Assembly (NCBI GenBank): GCA_934085825.1
Contig: CAKOHR010000007.1
Location: 1 to 64,000, forward strand
From: an uncultured Bacilli bacterium
Lineage (GTDB): Bacteria > Bacillota_I > Bacilli_A > RF39 > UBA660
Direction of reading: 5' to 3'
Length of the DNA stretch: 64,000 nucleotides
A model generated the notes under the pieces. It worked only from the letters and a program-made list of their open reading frames with translations. It did no database searches and was not told the DNA's origin. A program made the position numbers and the translations under genes. Shown here piece after piece: positions 50,518 through 58,736 of the stretch; within the stretch, counting starts at the first letter, position 1; each line of letters starts with the position of its first letter.

Positions 50518-52665
50518 ATGAAAAACAAAAAGGGTTTTACTTTGGTTGAACTTATTGTGGTTGTACTCATTACTGCGATTGTCGTGGGAATTGGTGTACC
50601 GGTATTTATAAACATTCGTAAAAATGTTTTAAATAGTCAATTTGAAAATGTTAAAAGTAGAATTGAAGATGCAGCAGTAAAATATGCTAATGATACGCAG
50701 ATAATTACTGTTTCAGTTGGTAAGTTAATTGAAGAAGGTTATTTGACAGCAGATGATCAAAATACAATTTACAATCCGGTTGATAATAAAAGCCTTAATT
50801 GTAAAATTGTTGAAGTTAGTTTAAATAATGGTGCTTATACTGCTAAATTAACTGATAATGGGGAACTAGAAGATGGTAGTTGTAGTACTTATGATGTTTC
50901 AGTTGCTAGTTTGATTAAAATATCATGTTATTCTGAAACAGATGATCAAAATGAAATTGCAAAATGTGAAGAAACTTTAAAAAATACTGAAAATAAATGG
51001 TATAGTGGTAGTGTTAAGTTAGGTTTGTCTGATAATATTTCAAAGAAAGTTACAGATTATAGATGGCAAGGAGCTACTGGAGAATATAGTGATAATGCAG
51101 AAATAATTGTTACAACTGATACAATTAAATCTACTTCATTTAATTTATCACTAACTTATGAAGATGGTTCAAGTGAATCTTCAAGTACAATTTTACAAAT
51201 TGATAATCAAAAACCTGTTATAATTGATGTGGTAAAAGATGACAATTGGGCAGGAAGTAAAAAGAATGTTACAATTAATGCTAGTGATAATAATGGTAGT
51301 GGTATTGCTGGATATTATGTTGGTACAAGTGAAACATGTGACGGAGAATATGTTTCAGATAATAAATTTGAATTAGAAAGTGGAAAATATTATACTTGTG
51401 TAAAGGATAATGCTGGTAATATTAGTGATGTAAAAGAATTTGAAATTGCTAATATTGATACATCAAAACCGGCACCAACAGCAGTTGGTAATAAGTATTA
51501 TGTTACTTATTCTGAAACTAAGGGAATTACTTATTATAGTGAATTTTCAAGAAAAATAGTTTATGAAGATGCAGAAAGTGGTATTAGTGCAATTAAATAC
51601 TGTTTTACTGATAAAGATACTTGTGAACCAGATAAGAATGCTACTATTCATGTTGGAAATAGTAGTGAAGCAATTTTAAGTTATCCTGCAAATAAGAATG
51701 CTACTAGAGTTTGTACAAAAGCAGTTGATAATGTTAATAATGAATCTGAAGTATATTGTGATGATACATTCCTAGTTGATACTACTAAACCTACTGATAT
51801 TAAAGCAGAACATAATCAAAGTAATTCCAGTTATGTTAAGGTAAGTGGTTCTGATGCAGAAAGTGGCATTTATAAATATACTTGTAAATTTGGTACTAGT
51901 TCTTCTAATTTAAATCAAAGTGTAGAAGCTAAAGATGGTATATGTGATTTAGGTGCTATTTCTAGTGGTGTTACTTACTATGTAAAAGCTGAAGTATATA
52001 ATAATGCTAATTTAGTTGCATCAAGTAGTGTTGTTAATTTTAAAGCACAAGTTAAAATGTCTGATGCATATACTGAAGTTTGTGGTAATGGAGAGTATTG
52101 TAATAGTCCTTTATATATAAATTATAACGGAAATATATTTGTTGTTTATAGAAATAATAATGGATATAAAGCTATATATAATGGTGTATATGATCAATAT
52201 AATTTCTTACAATCTGGTTGTTGTAATAATGGACATTGTACATATAGTGGAGCACATTATACAAATGGTGTGTTAAGTACATATTTAAATGGTACATTTA
52301 TAAGTGGTTTACCTAATTATTCAAGTAAACTTAAAAATTCTACGTGGTATACTGGAACAAGTAATAATGTTACATCAAGAACTGCAACTGCTTATGTAGG
52401 ACTTATGGATTATAGTGAATATAATTCAACTAAGGGTAAGAATTGGATTTATGAAGGTGCTTCTGGTACTTATTTCTGGCTAATTACTCCAGCAACAACA
52501 TCAGCTTACTTAGAAAATTATACAGTAAGATATTATAATGGTAATTATAATTTATCTTCACAGGTTGTTAATACTTCAAGTGGTGCTAGACCTGTAGTTG
52601 TGTTTAATGGAAGTTTAGTGTTTACTAGCGGTAAAGGAACTTTAGAAAGTCCTTATGTAGTGTAG
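50518..52665 (+). CDS. Large prepilin-like surface protein
   Basis: A 715-residue protein with a type IV prepilin N-terminus: K-K-G-F-T-L-V-E-L-I and a hydrophobic helix, to be cut after Gly by a prepilin peptidase (not in the window). After a pilin-like head, Ig-like repeats follow (two with D-N-Q-K-P-V-I-I-D and D-T-T-K-P-T-D-I starts, separated by S-G-I). The last ~170 residues are the R-P-V-V-V...S-G-K-G-T-L-E-S-P-Y module shared with proteins at 24.3 and 26.4 kb. It is three to four times the size of usual pilins. The start may be ATG 50512 or 50518. It is followed after 10 bases by an ASST-like gene. Confidence 0.82.
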   Translation: MKNKKGFTLVELIVVVLITAIVVGIGVPVFINIRKNVLNSQFENVKSRIEDAAVKYANDTQIITVSVGKLIEEGYLTADDQNTIYNPVDNKSLNCKIVEVSLNNGAYTAKLTDNGELEDGSCSTYDVSVASLIKISCYSETDDQNEIAKCEETLKNTENKWYSGSVKLGLSDNISKKVTDYRWQGATGEYSDNAEIIVTTDTIKSTSFNLSLTYEDGSSESSSTILQIDNQKPVIIDVVKDDNWAGSKKNVTINASDNNGSGIAGYYVGTSETCDGEYVSDNKFELESGKYYTCVKDNAGNISDVKEFEIANIDTSKPAPTAVGNKYYVTYSETKGITYYSEFSRKIVYEDAESGISAIKYCFTDKDTCEPDKNATIHVGNSSEAILSYPANKNATRVCTKAVDNVNNESEVYCDDTFLVDTTKPTDIKAEHNQSNSSYVKVSGSDAESGIYKYTCKFGTSSSNLNQSVEAKDGICDLGAISSGVTYYVKAEVYNNANLVASSSVVNFKAQVKMSDAYTEVCGNGEYCNSPLYINYNGNIFVVYRNNNGYKAIYNGVYDQYNFLQSGCCNNGHCTYSGAHYTNGVLSTYLNGTFISGLPNYSSKLKNSTWYTGTSNNVTSRTATAYVGLMDYSEYNSTKGKNWIYEGASGTYFWLITPATTSAYLENYTVRYYNGNYNLSSQVVNTSSGARPVVVFNGSLVFTSGKGTLESPYVV

Positions 52666-52675
52666 GAGGAGACTC

Positions 52676-54592
52676 ATGGAAAAAAAGAATAAAAAATTAT
52701 TGATTTGTATTGTTGGAGTTATAGTTGGTGTTTTGCTTATTTCTCTTTTGATACTTGGAATAAGTAAATTAAGTACAAAAAGGAATATTGATAAAGTAAA
52801 TGAAGAACTTGCAGATATCTTTAAAAATGATGTTATTACACCAGAAGATGATGTTTATAGTAAACAAAAAGAAACAGATGTAAAAGTGAAAGAAGCTATG
52901 GATAATAAGAAATATACTTTGGATGATCCTTATGTAATAGAAAATCCTTATTATATTTCTCCTCTTACTGCTTTGATTGTTTTTCAAACTAGTAGTGAAG
53001 AGGCTGTAACAATTGAAGTTAATGGTCAAAAACAAGAATTTGAAAAAAGTAAAAAACATGCTATTCCAGTTTATGGTTTAGTGGCTGGTAAAAAGAATAG
53101 TGTTAAGATAAGTGCTGGTAGTAAATCAAAAACTTTAGATTTAGATATGACTAGCGTTAAGGATGATTTGAATTTAGATGTTAGCCTTGGTAAAGGCACA
53201 GACTTGGGTAATGATATATATGTTGTTACAACACCAGGTGATGAAGGAATGTATGGTTTTAATACAAATGGAGAACTCGTATGGAGACTTACTGATACTT
53301 TTGGTTTAGCTATAACTAAGCTTGATAATGGACATTTGCTTTTAAGTAATACGGAATATATTTTGACTTATTCTAGAACTGGTCTTGTGGAAATTGATTA
53401 TTTAGGAAAAATATATAATGTTTATGATATTCAAGGCGGTTATCACAATGATGTAGTTGTTTTAGATAATGGTAATTATTTACTTGGATCTTCAAATATA
53501 ACTAGAGGTACTATTTCTGATATTTTAATTGAAATTAATCCTAAAGATGGAAGAATTGTTAATACAATTGATGTTAAGAATATTGTTGATGATGTTAGTG
53601 ATAGATTTGTAGAAAATCTTAAAATTATGGATTGGGCAGCAATTAATAGTATATATTTTGATAAAGAAAGTAATTCAGTTATACTTTCACTTGGTGGTAG
53701 AAATTCAGTTGTAAGTATTGATTATAGTAGTAAAAAAATTAATTGGATATTTGGTGATATTAAATATTGGAATGATAAATTTAAAGATTATATTGTTTCA
53801 TATGATGGAGAGTATCCAATGCTTACAAATAGTGTAAGTCTTAATAAAGATGGTAATTTAGTATTATTTAATAATGGTATGGATGGATCTTTAACTGAAG
53901 ATGCTTTGTGTAGTAATTTTGTTGGATCTCATAGTAAAGGCCAAATATTTAAAATTGATAATAAAGTTGCTACTTTAATTAGTGAATTTACTGATAATAA
54001 TTCTTTCTATAGCTATGCTGTTTCAAATTATAATGAACTTGGTAATGGAAACTATTTATTATTCTCTGCATGGGAATATGGGGAAGGTACAATGCTTAAA
54101 GAAGGTTGTACAATGAATAGTAATGTTGAAGGTTTACATTCTATTATATATGAATTAGATAAGAATAATAATATTTTATTTAAGGCTTCTTTTATGGGTG
54201 GTTCTTATAGAGCTAATAAAATAAATTTATATAAAAATAGTGGTAAGAATTTTAATCCAAGTGATATAAATTATTATAATACAATGGATGCTAAAATTTA
54301 TGAAGAAGTTGAAAATTCAACTATAGTGAATTCACTTAAAAATGCTGAAAAGAGTATTTATTCTGTTAGTATTAGTAAAAACTTGTTAACTATTAATGCA
54401 GCTTTTCAAACAAACGATGAAGTTTATGTTCTTCTTGTTGGTAAAGAAAATAAAGCTTATAAATATTTATCTAAAACTAAAGGTAACTATTTACAACCTG
54501 TTGTAAATTTAAGAGGTTTATCTGGTGAATATGCATTGTTCTTAGTTGTAAATGGTGTTTATTATAATTTAGATCAAACATATAAATTTTAA
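52676..54592 (+). CDS. Arylsulfotransferase-like membrane-anchored protein lacking key His
   Basis: A 638-residue protein with an N-terminal signal anchor (about residues 8-28), a beta-sandwich domain and a six-bladed-propeller region of the ASST type. The family landmarks are G-G-Y-H-N-D-V-V-V-L-D-N-G-N (one active-site His), D-W-A-A-I-N-S-I-Y-F-D, G-R-N-S-V-V-S-I-D and I-N-W-I-F-G-D. In family members the second reads D-W-x-H-x-N and a later Q-H-x-x-L-x-x-G-N supplies the sulfated histidine. Here these are A and T-N-S-V-S-L-N-K-D-G-N. Two of the expected catalytic His are therefore missing, and a non-enzymatic or changed role is likely. GGAGGAGACTC precedes the ATG. Confidence 0.8.
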   Translation: MEKKNKKLLICIVGVIVGVLLISLLILGISKLSTKRNIDKVNEELADIFKNDVITPEDDVYSKQKETDVKVKEAMDNKKYTLDDPYVIENPYYISPLTALIVFQTSSEEAVTIEVNGQKQEFEKSKKHAIPVYGLVAGKKNSVKISAGSKSKTLDLDMTSVKDDLNLDVSLGKGTDLGNDIYVVTTPGDEGMYGFNTNGELVWRLTDTFGLAITKLDNGHLLLSNTEYILTYSRTGLVEIDYLGKIYNVYDIQGGYHNDVVVLDNGNYLLGSSNITRGTISDILIEINPKDGRIVNTIDVKNIVDDVSDRFVENLKIMDWAAINSIYFDKESNSVILSLGGRNSVVSIDYSSKKINWIFGDIKYWNDKFKDYIVSYDGEYPMLTNSVSLNKDGNLVLFNNGMDGSLTEDALCSNFVGSHSKGQIFKIDNKVATLISEFTDNNSFYSYAVSNYNELGNGNYLLFSAWEYGEGTMLKEGCTMNSNVEGLHSIIYELDKNNNILFKASFMGGSYRANKINLYKNSGKNFNPSDINYYNTMDAKIYEEVENSTIVNSLKNAEKSIYSVSISKNLLTINAAFQTNDEVYVLLVGKENKAYKYLSKTKGNYLQPVVNLRGLSGEYALFLVVNGVYYNLDQTYKF

Positions 54593-54626
54593 AGTAATAT
54601 AGAGTAATTTTATATTACTTTTTTTT
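54593..54626 (+). terminator. Terminator of the pilin-ASST unit
   Basis: AAGTAATATA and TTATATTACTT enclose a short loop and are followed by eight Ts. Confidence 0.8.
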
Positions 54627-54644
54627 GTGAAACTTTTGTGAACA

Positions 54645-54686
54645 TTAGCACTTATAGTTGACAAGTGCTAAATATGGTAATATAAT
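54645..54686 (+). promoter_or_regulatory. CIRCE operator and promoter of hsp20
   Basis: TTAGCACTT (54645-54653), nine bases, AAGTGCTAA (54663-54671): an HrcA-type CIRCE inverted repeat with one symmetric change from the consensus. It overlaps the -35 TTGACA (54658-54663); TATAAT is at 54681-54686 with a 17-base spacer. HrcA repression with heat induction is expected. Confidence 0.9.
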
Positions 54687-54782
54687 GGTAGTGTTAGTTG
54701 AGAAAGCTAACAAATAAAAACATTTTCAAAGTATAAACATAAAGAATTTGAAAATATTAAATATGAAAGGATGATGATATTT

Positions 54783-55157
54783 ATGTTACCAAGTAGAATG
54801 TTTTTTGATGATATGTTAAGTGATTTTGAAAAGGAAAATAAGATGAAATGTGATATCTTTGAAAAAGATAACAAGGTCTTTATAGAAATGGATGTTCCAG
54901 GATATGACAAGAAAGATATAAAAGTAGAATGTAATAAAGGAAATATTGTTGTTAAGGCTGAACATCATGAAAAACATGAAGATAATAAGAAATACCTTCA
55001 TAGAGAAAGAAAAATGTATGGCAGACTTGAAAGAAGTTTTCATTTAGATGATGTTGATGAAGAAACTATGGAAGCAGAATTTAAAGATGGTATTTTAACT
55101 ATTAGTGTTTCCAAAGTGGATGAAGATAAAAATAAAAGATATATTGAAGTTAAATAA
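54783..55157 (+). CDS. Small heat-shock protein (Hsp20 family)
   Basis: A 124-residue alpha-crystallin-domain chaperone that holds unfolding proteins. Residues ~23-110 carry the domain (F-I-E-M-D-V-P-G-Y-D-K-K-D-I-K-V, F-K-D-G-I-L-T-I-S-V), with the usual G-x-L near the end and a short charged tail. ATG 54783 has AAAGGA about 11 bases upstream. The CIRCE element above sets its regulation, whereas many Hsp20 genes in Bacilli use other control. Confidence 0.93.
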   Translation: MLPSRMFFDDMLSDFEKENKMKCDIFEKDNKVFIEMDVPGYDKKDIKVECNKGNIVVKAEHHEKHEDNKKYLHRERKMYGRLERSFHLDDVDEETMEAEFKDGILTISVSKVDEDKNKRYIEVK

Positions 55158-55164
55158 ATTTGAA

Positions 55165-55188
55165 AGTGCACTTAAGGTGCATTTTTTT
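55165..55188 (+). terminator. Terminator of hsp20
   Basis: TGCAC and GTGCA enclose TTAAG and are followed by seven Ts. Confidence 0.8.
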
Positions 55189-55250
55189 GCTATAAAAATT
55201 GTTGAAATTTGTCAGTGTTTTAGATGTTTTGATATTATTTGTCGAAAGCC

Positions 55251-55581
55251 TTGAAAGTCTTAAAAATATATGTATAATAGCGCCCTAGAAATGAACAATT
55301 ATATGAATGCAACTAAAAGAGAATTTGTACTTCTAACTGGTAAATTTGTTAAAATACTTTTTAATACTAAAGTTGGGCAAAAAAATTTATAAGTTTAATT
55401 ATTGATACAACTGTTGAACTTTTTGGTCAAAATTTTATTTCATTAAATCCACATATTTTAGTGCTTCCAGATGTTGTAAGTAGTGAAGAAGATTTAGCAA
55501 AAGAAAACGTTATATCTGTTTGTATGTGATGACAATGATTTGTTGGTTCGTTTGTTTGAGAGTGAGAAACAAAAAAATTGA
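55251..55581 (+). pseudogene. Small gene decayed by several frameshifts, with its promoter
   Basis: A promoter TTGAAA (55251-55256) and TATAAT (55273-55278) is intact. From ATG 55291 the frame encodes M-N-N-Y-M-N-A-T-K-R-E-F-V-L-L-T-G-K-F and stops at 55392. The apparent continuation L-I-I-D-T-T-V-E-L-F-G-Q-N-F...L-P-D-V-V-S-S-E-E-D-L is in a second frame. It then runs on through E-N-V-I-S-V-C to D-D-N-D-L-L-V-R-L-F-E-S-E-K-Q in further frames, ending 55581. Together they would make a ~97-residue protein of a family I do not know. Confidence 0.6.
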
Positions 55582-55595
55582 TGAAGGAGAAATTT

Positions 55596-55628
55596 AATAT
55601 AGGTTTTAAAATACCTATGTTTTTTTTG
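55596..55628 (+). terminator. Terminator after the decayed gene
   Basis: ATAGGT and ACCTAT enclose an eight-base loop and are followed by GTTTTTTTT. Confidence 0.75.
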
Positions 55629-55663
55629 AAAGATATGATAGAATAAAAATGAGGTTATATATT

Positions 55664-55891
55664 ATGGATGAACTAAAAAAATATGGTGATAATATTGTTA
55701 TCAATGATTATGAAATTAATGTGTTAAGTAAATGTAATATTGATGTAACTAAATGTAAAACAATTGCAGAAATTTTACTTCTTATTGATAGATATTTAGA
55801 TGATTCTGATTTAGAAGATGAAGAATATGAAGAAATAGATTTTGTTGCAAATAATTTGAGTGAAAGATTGTATTATATGGGGAATAAGTAG
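55664..55891 (+). CDS. Small hypothetical acidic protein
   Basis: A 75-residue protein with an acidic C-terminal half (D-D-S-D-L-E-D-E-E-Y-E-E-I-D). The ATG at 55664 is chosen because GAGG is 8 bases upstream; an ATG five codons before lacks a site. It is one base from the next gene, so likely the first gene of the metalloprotease operon. No known family. Confidence 0.6.
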   Translation: MDELKKYGDNIVINDYEINVLSKCNIDVTKCKTIAEILLLIDRYLDDSDLEDEEYEEIDFVANNLSERLYYMGNK

Positions 55892-55892
55892 T

Positions 55893-58386
55893 ATGAAAAA
55901 GAATAAAAAGAGATTGTTAATTAGCATTTTGGTTCTGTTTGTTGTATCGTGTGGTGTCTTTATATTTAACATTATTGGTAATAATAACAAAGAGGAAAAA
56001 GATTTGTTTGGTATAGAGAGTATTACAACATTAAACAATGTTGGTATAAAACTTGGTGAAGATTTTTACGTTAAACATGAAAGTGATAAGCTAGTAGTTT
56101 ATGATTTTAATAATGATGTTATTAGTGAATATGCAGATGATTTTACTGGTTATGAAATATTTGATAAAAGATTAATTATTATAAATGATGATGAAATGTC
56201 AGTAATAATTAATAAAAATGGTACAACTTTAAAAAGTGGTGAAGTAATAATAGGTTCTCAAGATAATAAATATATTCTTGTAGATGATACAATTTATGAT
56301 TATAATTTAAGAGAAATATATAAACTGGATGTAAAGGTTAATAAAGAATACAATGCATTATTTGTAAATGATCTTTTCATATATGATATATCTGATAATA
56401 TTACTGAAAATGTTATAGTTGACCTTGAAGAAGAAAACGTGCTGTTGAAAGGTTTTAGTAAAAGTTATTCATTTTATTATTATGATGTAATTTATTTTGC
56501 AGTTACTTTAAATGATATAAGTTATTTGCTGGATGTAAATACTAAAAAGATAGTTTATGAAGATATAAAAGTTGATGAAGATAATTTATATTATAATATA
56601 TTTACTTATAAAGATAATACTTATTATATATCTGATAAAATATATGGAGAAAATACCAAAATAAGTGATAAATATATAATGACTAAAGATACTTGTGAAG
56701 ATGGTTATAAGTTAAAAGATTTAAATGGGAAAACTATTATTGATCAATGTATGAATGGTTATAAAATTTGATGATGCTATTGTGGGTTTAAGTGTTAATG
56801 GTCATAGTATATTATTTTATAAAGATAAAAAAATTGAAGGAGCAGTCTTTTCTTTACAAGGTGATTATATAAAGGTAGAAAAGTCAGTTGATTTGTTAGG
56901 TTATGGTTCTGAAAGTACTTATTATAATAAAGATTTAGAAAAAATAGATTTTGATGGAAATGCAAGTCTTTATTACATAGGTAATGGTTATTATTATAGT
57001 TATTATATTAATGATAATAGCTATTATTTCTATGATAAAGATTTAAATAAGGTAAGTGATAAACTAAGTAGTATTATTTGTAATAAAAATACATATTGTG
57101 ATGTAACTACGAATAATTATACTCACTATTTATATAAAGATGGTAAAAAAGTATTTGAAGAAAAATTAACTAATATTAAATTAGATGATAATGAAATATT
57201 AATTGAAACTCTTTATAAGACTTATTTGTTAAAGTTAGGAAATAATAAAAATGTAAAGTTAGATTTAAGCTTTGATTATAATATAGATGTTGATAAAATT
57301 ATAAGTAAATATGATTTAAAAAAAGATGAGTCTATTATAAAACAAAATAAAGAATTGTTTATACAATATGCTTATCTTGTAGAAAATAGTAATAATCTTA
57401 TGGATTATAAAAAACAAGTTTTTGATTTATTTAAGGTAATAATAGATAACTCTAAGTATCTTGATGAATTTTATTTTCTTTATAAGTTAGGAAAGCTTAA
57501 TATTATTTATGAAGAAGCTACATATAATGGAAATGCTATTTCAACATATGCTGATTCTGTTACTAAAGTAAGTCTTTCATCAAGTCAAGATAGTATTATT
57601 TATCATGAACTTATGCATTTTGTAGATTTTTCTATAAATTATAATTCTAATAATTGGCTTTATAAGTGCGATGGTAAATATAAGATTATGCCAGCTTCTG
57701 AAAATATTTATGATGGTTGTGATTCTGTGATTATTCATTCTACAAATTATTTAACTGAGGCAGGTGCAGAAATATTTAAAGCTAAGTATTTTACAAAAGA
57801 AATTAAATCTATTGCTTATTATTTTGCCTCAAATTATCTTGAAGGTCTAGAATATATATTTGGCTCAGAAGAAATAAATAAGTGGTATTTTGGTGATGTT
57901 AATAATTTCTATATTGCACTTCTTAATGATTATGAAAATGTGGATATAGTAAATAAAATAATTGATGCTTTAAATTCAACAACATCTTTAGAAGAAGGTT
58001 CAAATTCTAATGTCGGTTATTTGCTTGATATATTAATTGATTTATATAAAAAACATATTGGTAATGATTATTTAAGTGATAAGAAATTTTCATTTATACT
58101 AAAATCAATGAGTGATAATGATTATATAAATACTTCAAAATACTATAATGAATTTAAATCTGTTTTAGATATGGATTATGGTTCTTTAAACGAATTAAAA
58201 GAAAAGACTGGATATGATATGTATGGTAATTCCATTGATCCTGTTATTATTGATAATAAAATGTATCTTAGTTGGAATGTTTCAAATAAATTAGTAGCTA
58301 AGTGTGCTGTTATTTGGATAAATTATGACTTTGATAATGATAAAGTTACTGATTATATTGTTATAGAAGAAAATATTAAAAGTTAA
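55893..58386 (+). pseudogene. Membrane-anchored metalloprotease split by a frameshift
   Basis: The first frame (55893-56771) gives an N-terminal anchor (M-K-K-N-K-K-R-L-L-I-S-I-L-V-L-F-V-V-S-C-G) and beta-rich repeats, ending K-L-K-D-L-N-G-K-T-I-I-D-Q-C-M-N-G-Y-K. The second (from 56755, no ribosome binding site) continues the same repeat type (F-D-D-A-I-V-G-L-S-V-N-G-H-S). It reaches a zinc protease domain with I-I-Y-H-E-L-M-H-F-V-D-F (HExxH at about 57604) and T-E-A-G-A-E-I-F as likely third ligand. Dropping one A from the AAAA at 56763-56766 would join both into one ~830-residue protein. It is either a true recent mutation, a phase-variable site or an assembly error. Confidence 0.7.
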
Positions 58387-58396
58387 TTATAGAAAA

Positions 58397-58431
58397 AGTT
58401 ACTAGTATTTACTAGTGGCTTTTTTTTGATG
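58397..58431 (+). terminator. Terminator of the metalloprotease operon
   Basis: GTTACTAG and CTAGTGGC pair (with G-U) around a short loop and are followed by eight Ts. Confidence 0.75.
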
Positions 58432-58674
58432 TAAAATGCTTATATACTAGAGAAAATATCCAGTGTGATATTGTTATGTATGGAGGATATGAAAAAGAAA
58501 ATATTGATTTTATCAGCTTTTATTTTATTACTTGGAGTTGTAATTATATATCATAATTAAAGTAAGGATAATGTATTAGAGGATATTAAATCTAAAGTTA
58601 TAAAAAATGAAAATACATTATCTATGATGCTAGAAACTGAAGCTGGTTCTGGAAATTATGATAAATTAAGTTAA
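58424..58674 (+). pseudogene. Decayed duplicate of the 24.3 kb surface-protein gene
   Basis: From AGTGGC plus a T-run through GATGTAAAAT, AGTGTGATATTGTTAT and GGAGG, the sequence parallels 24191-24280. The frame from ATG 58489 reads M-K-K-K-I-L-I-L-S-A-F and I-I-Y-H-N, then a TAA (58558-58560) replaces a Tyr codon. It continues to L-S-M-M-L-E-T-E-A-G-S-G, identical to the intact gene, before ending at 58674 with N-Y-D-K-L-S. About 370 C-terminal residues are missing. Confidence 0.88.
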
Positions 58675-58675
58675 A

Positions 58676-58700
58676 AGCATGGCACTGTCCATGTTTTTTT
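58676..58700 (+). terminator. Terminator before tex
   Basis: GCATGG and CCATGT around CACTGT, followed by seven Ts; the Ts run into the extended -10 of tex (TGG-TATAAT, 58700-58708). Confidence 0.7.
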
Positions 58701-58736
58701 GGTATAATTAAAGAAGAATTGAGGTAAAAATATAAA

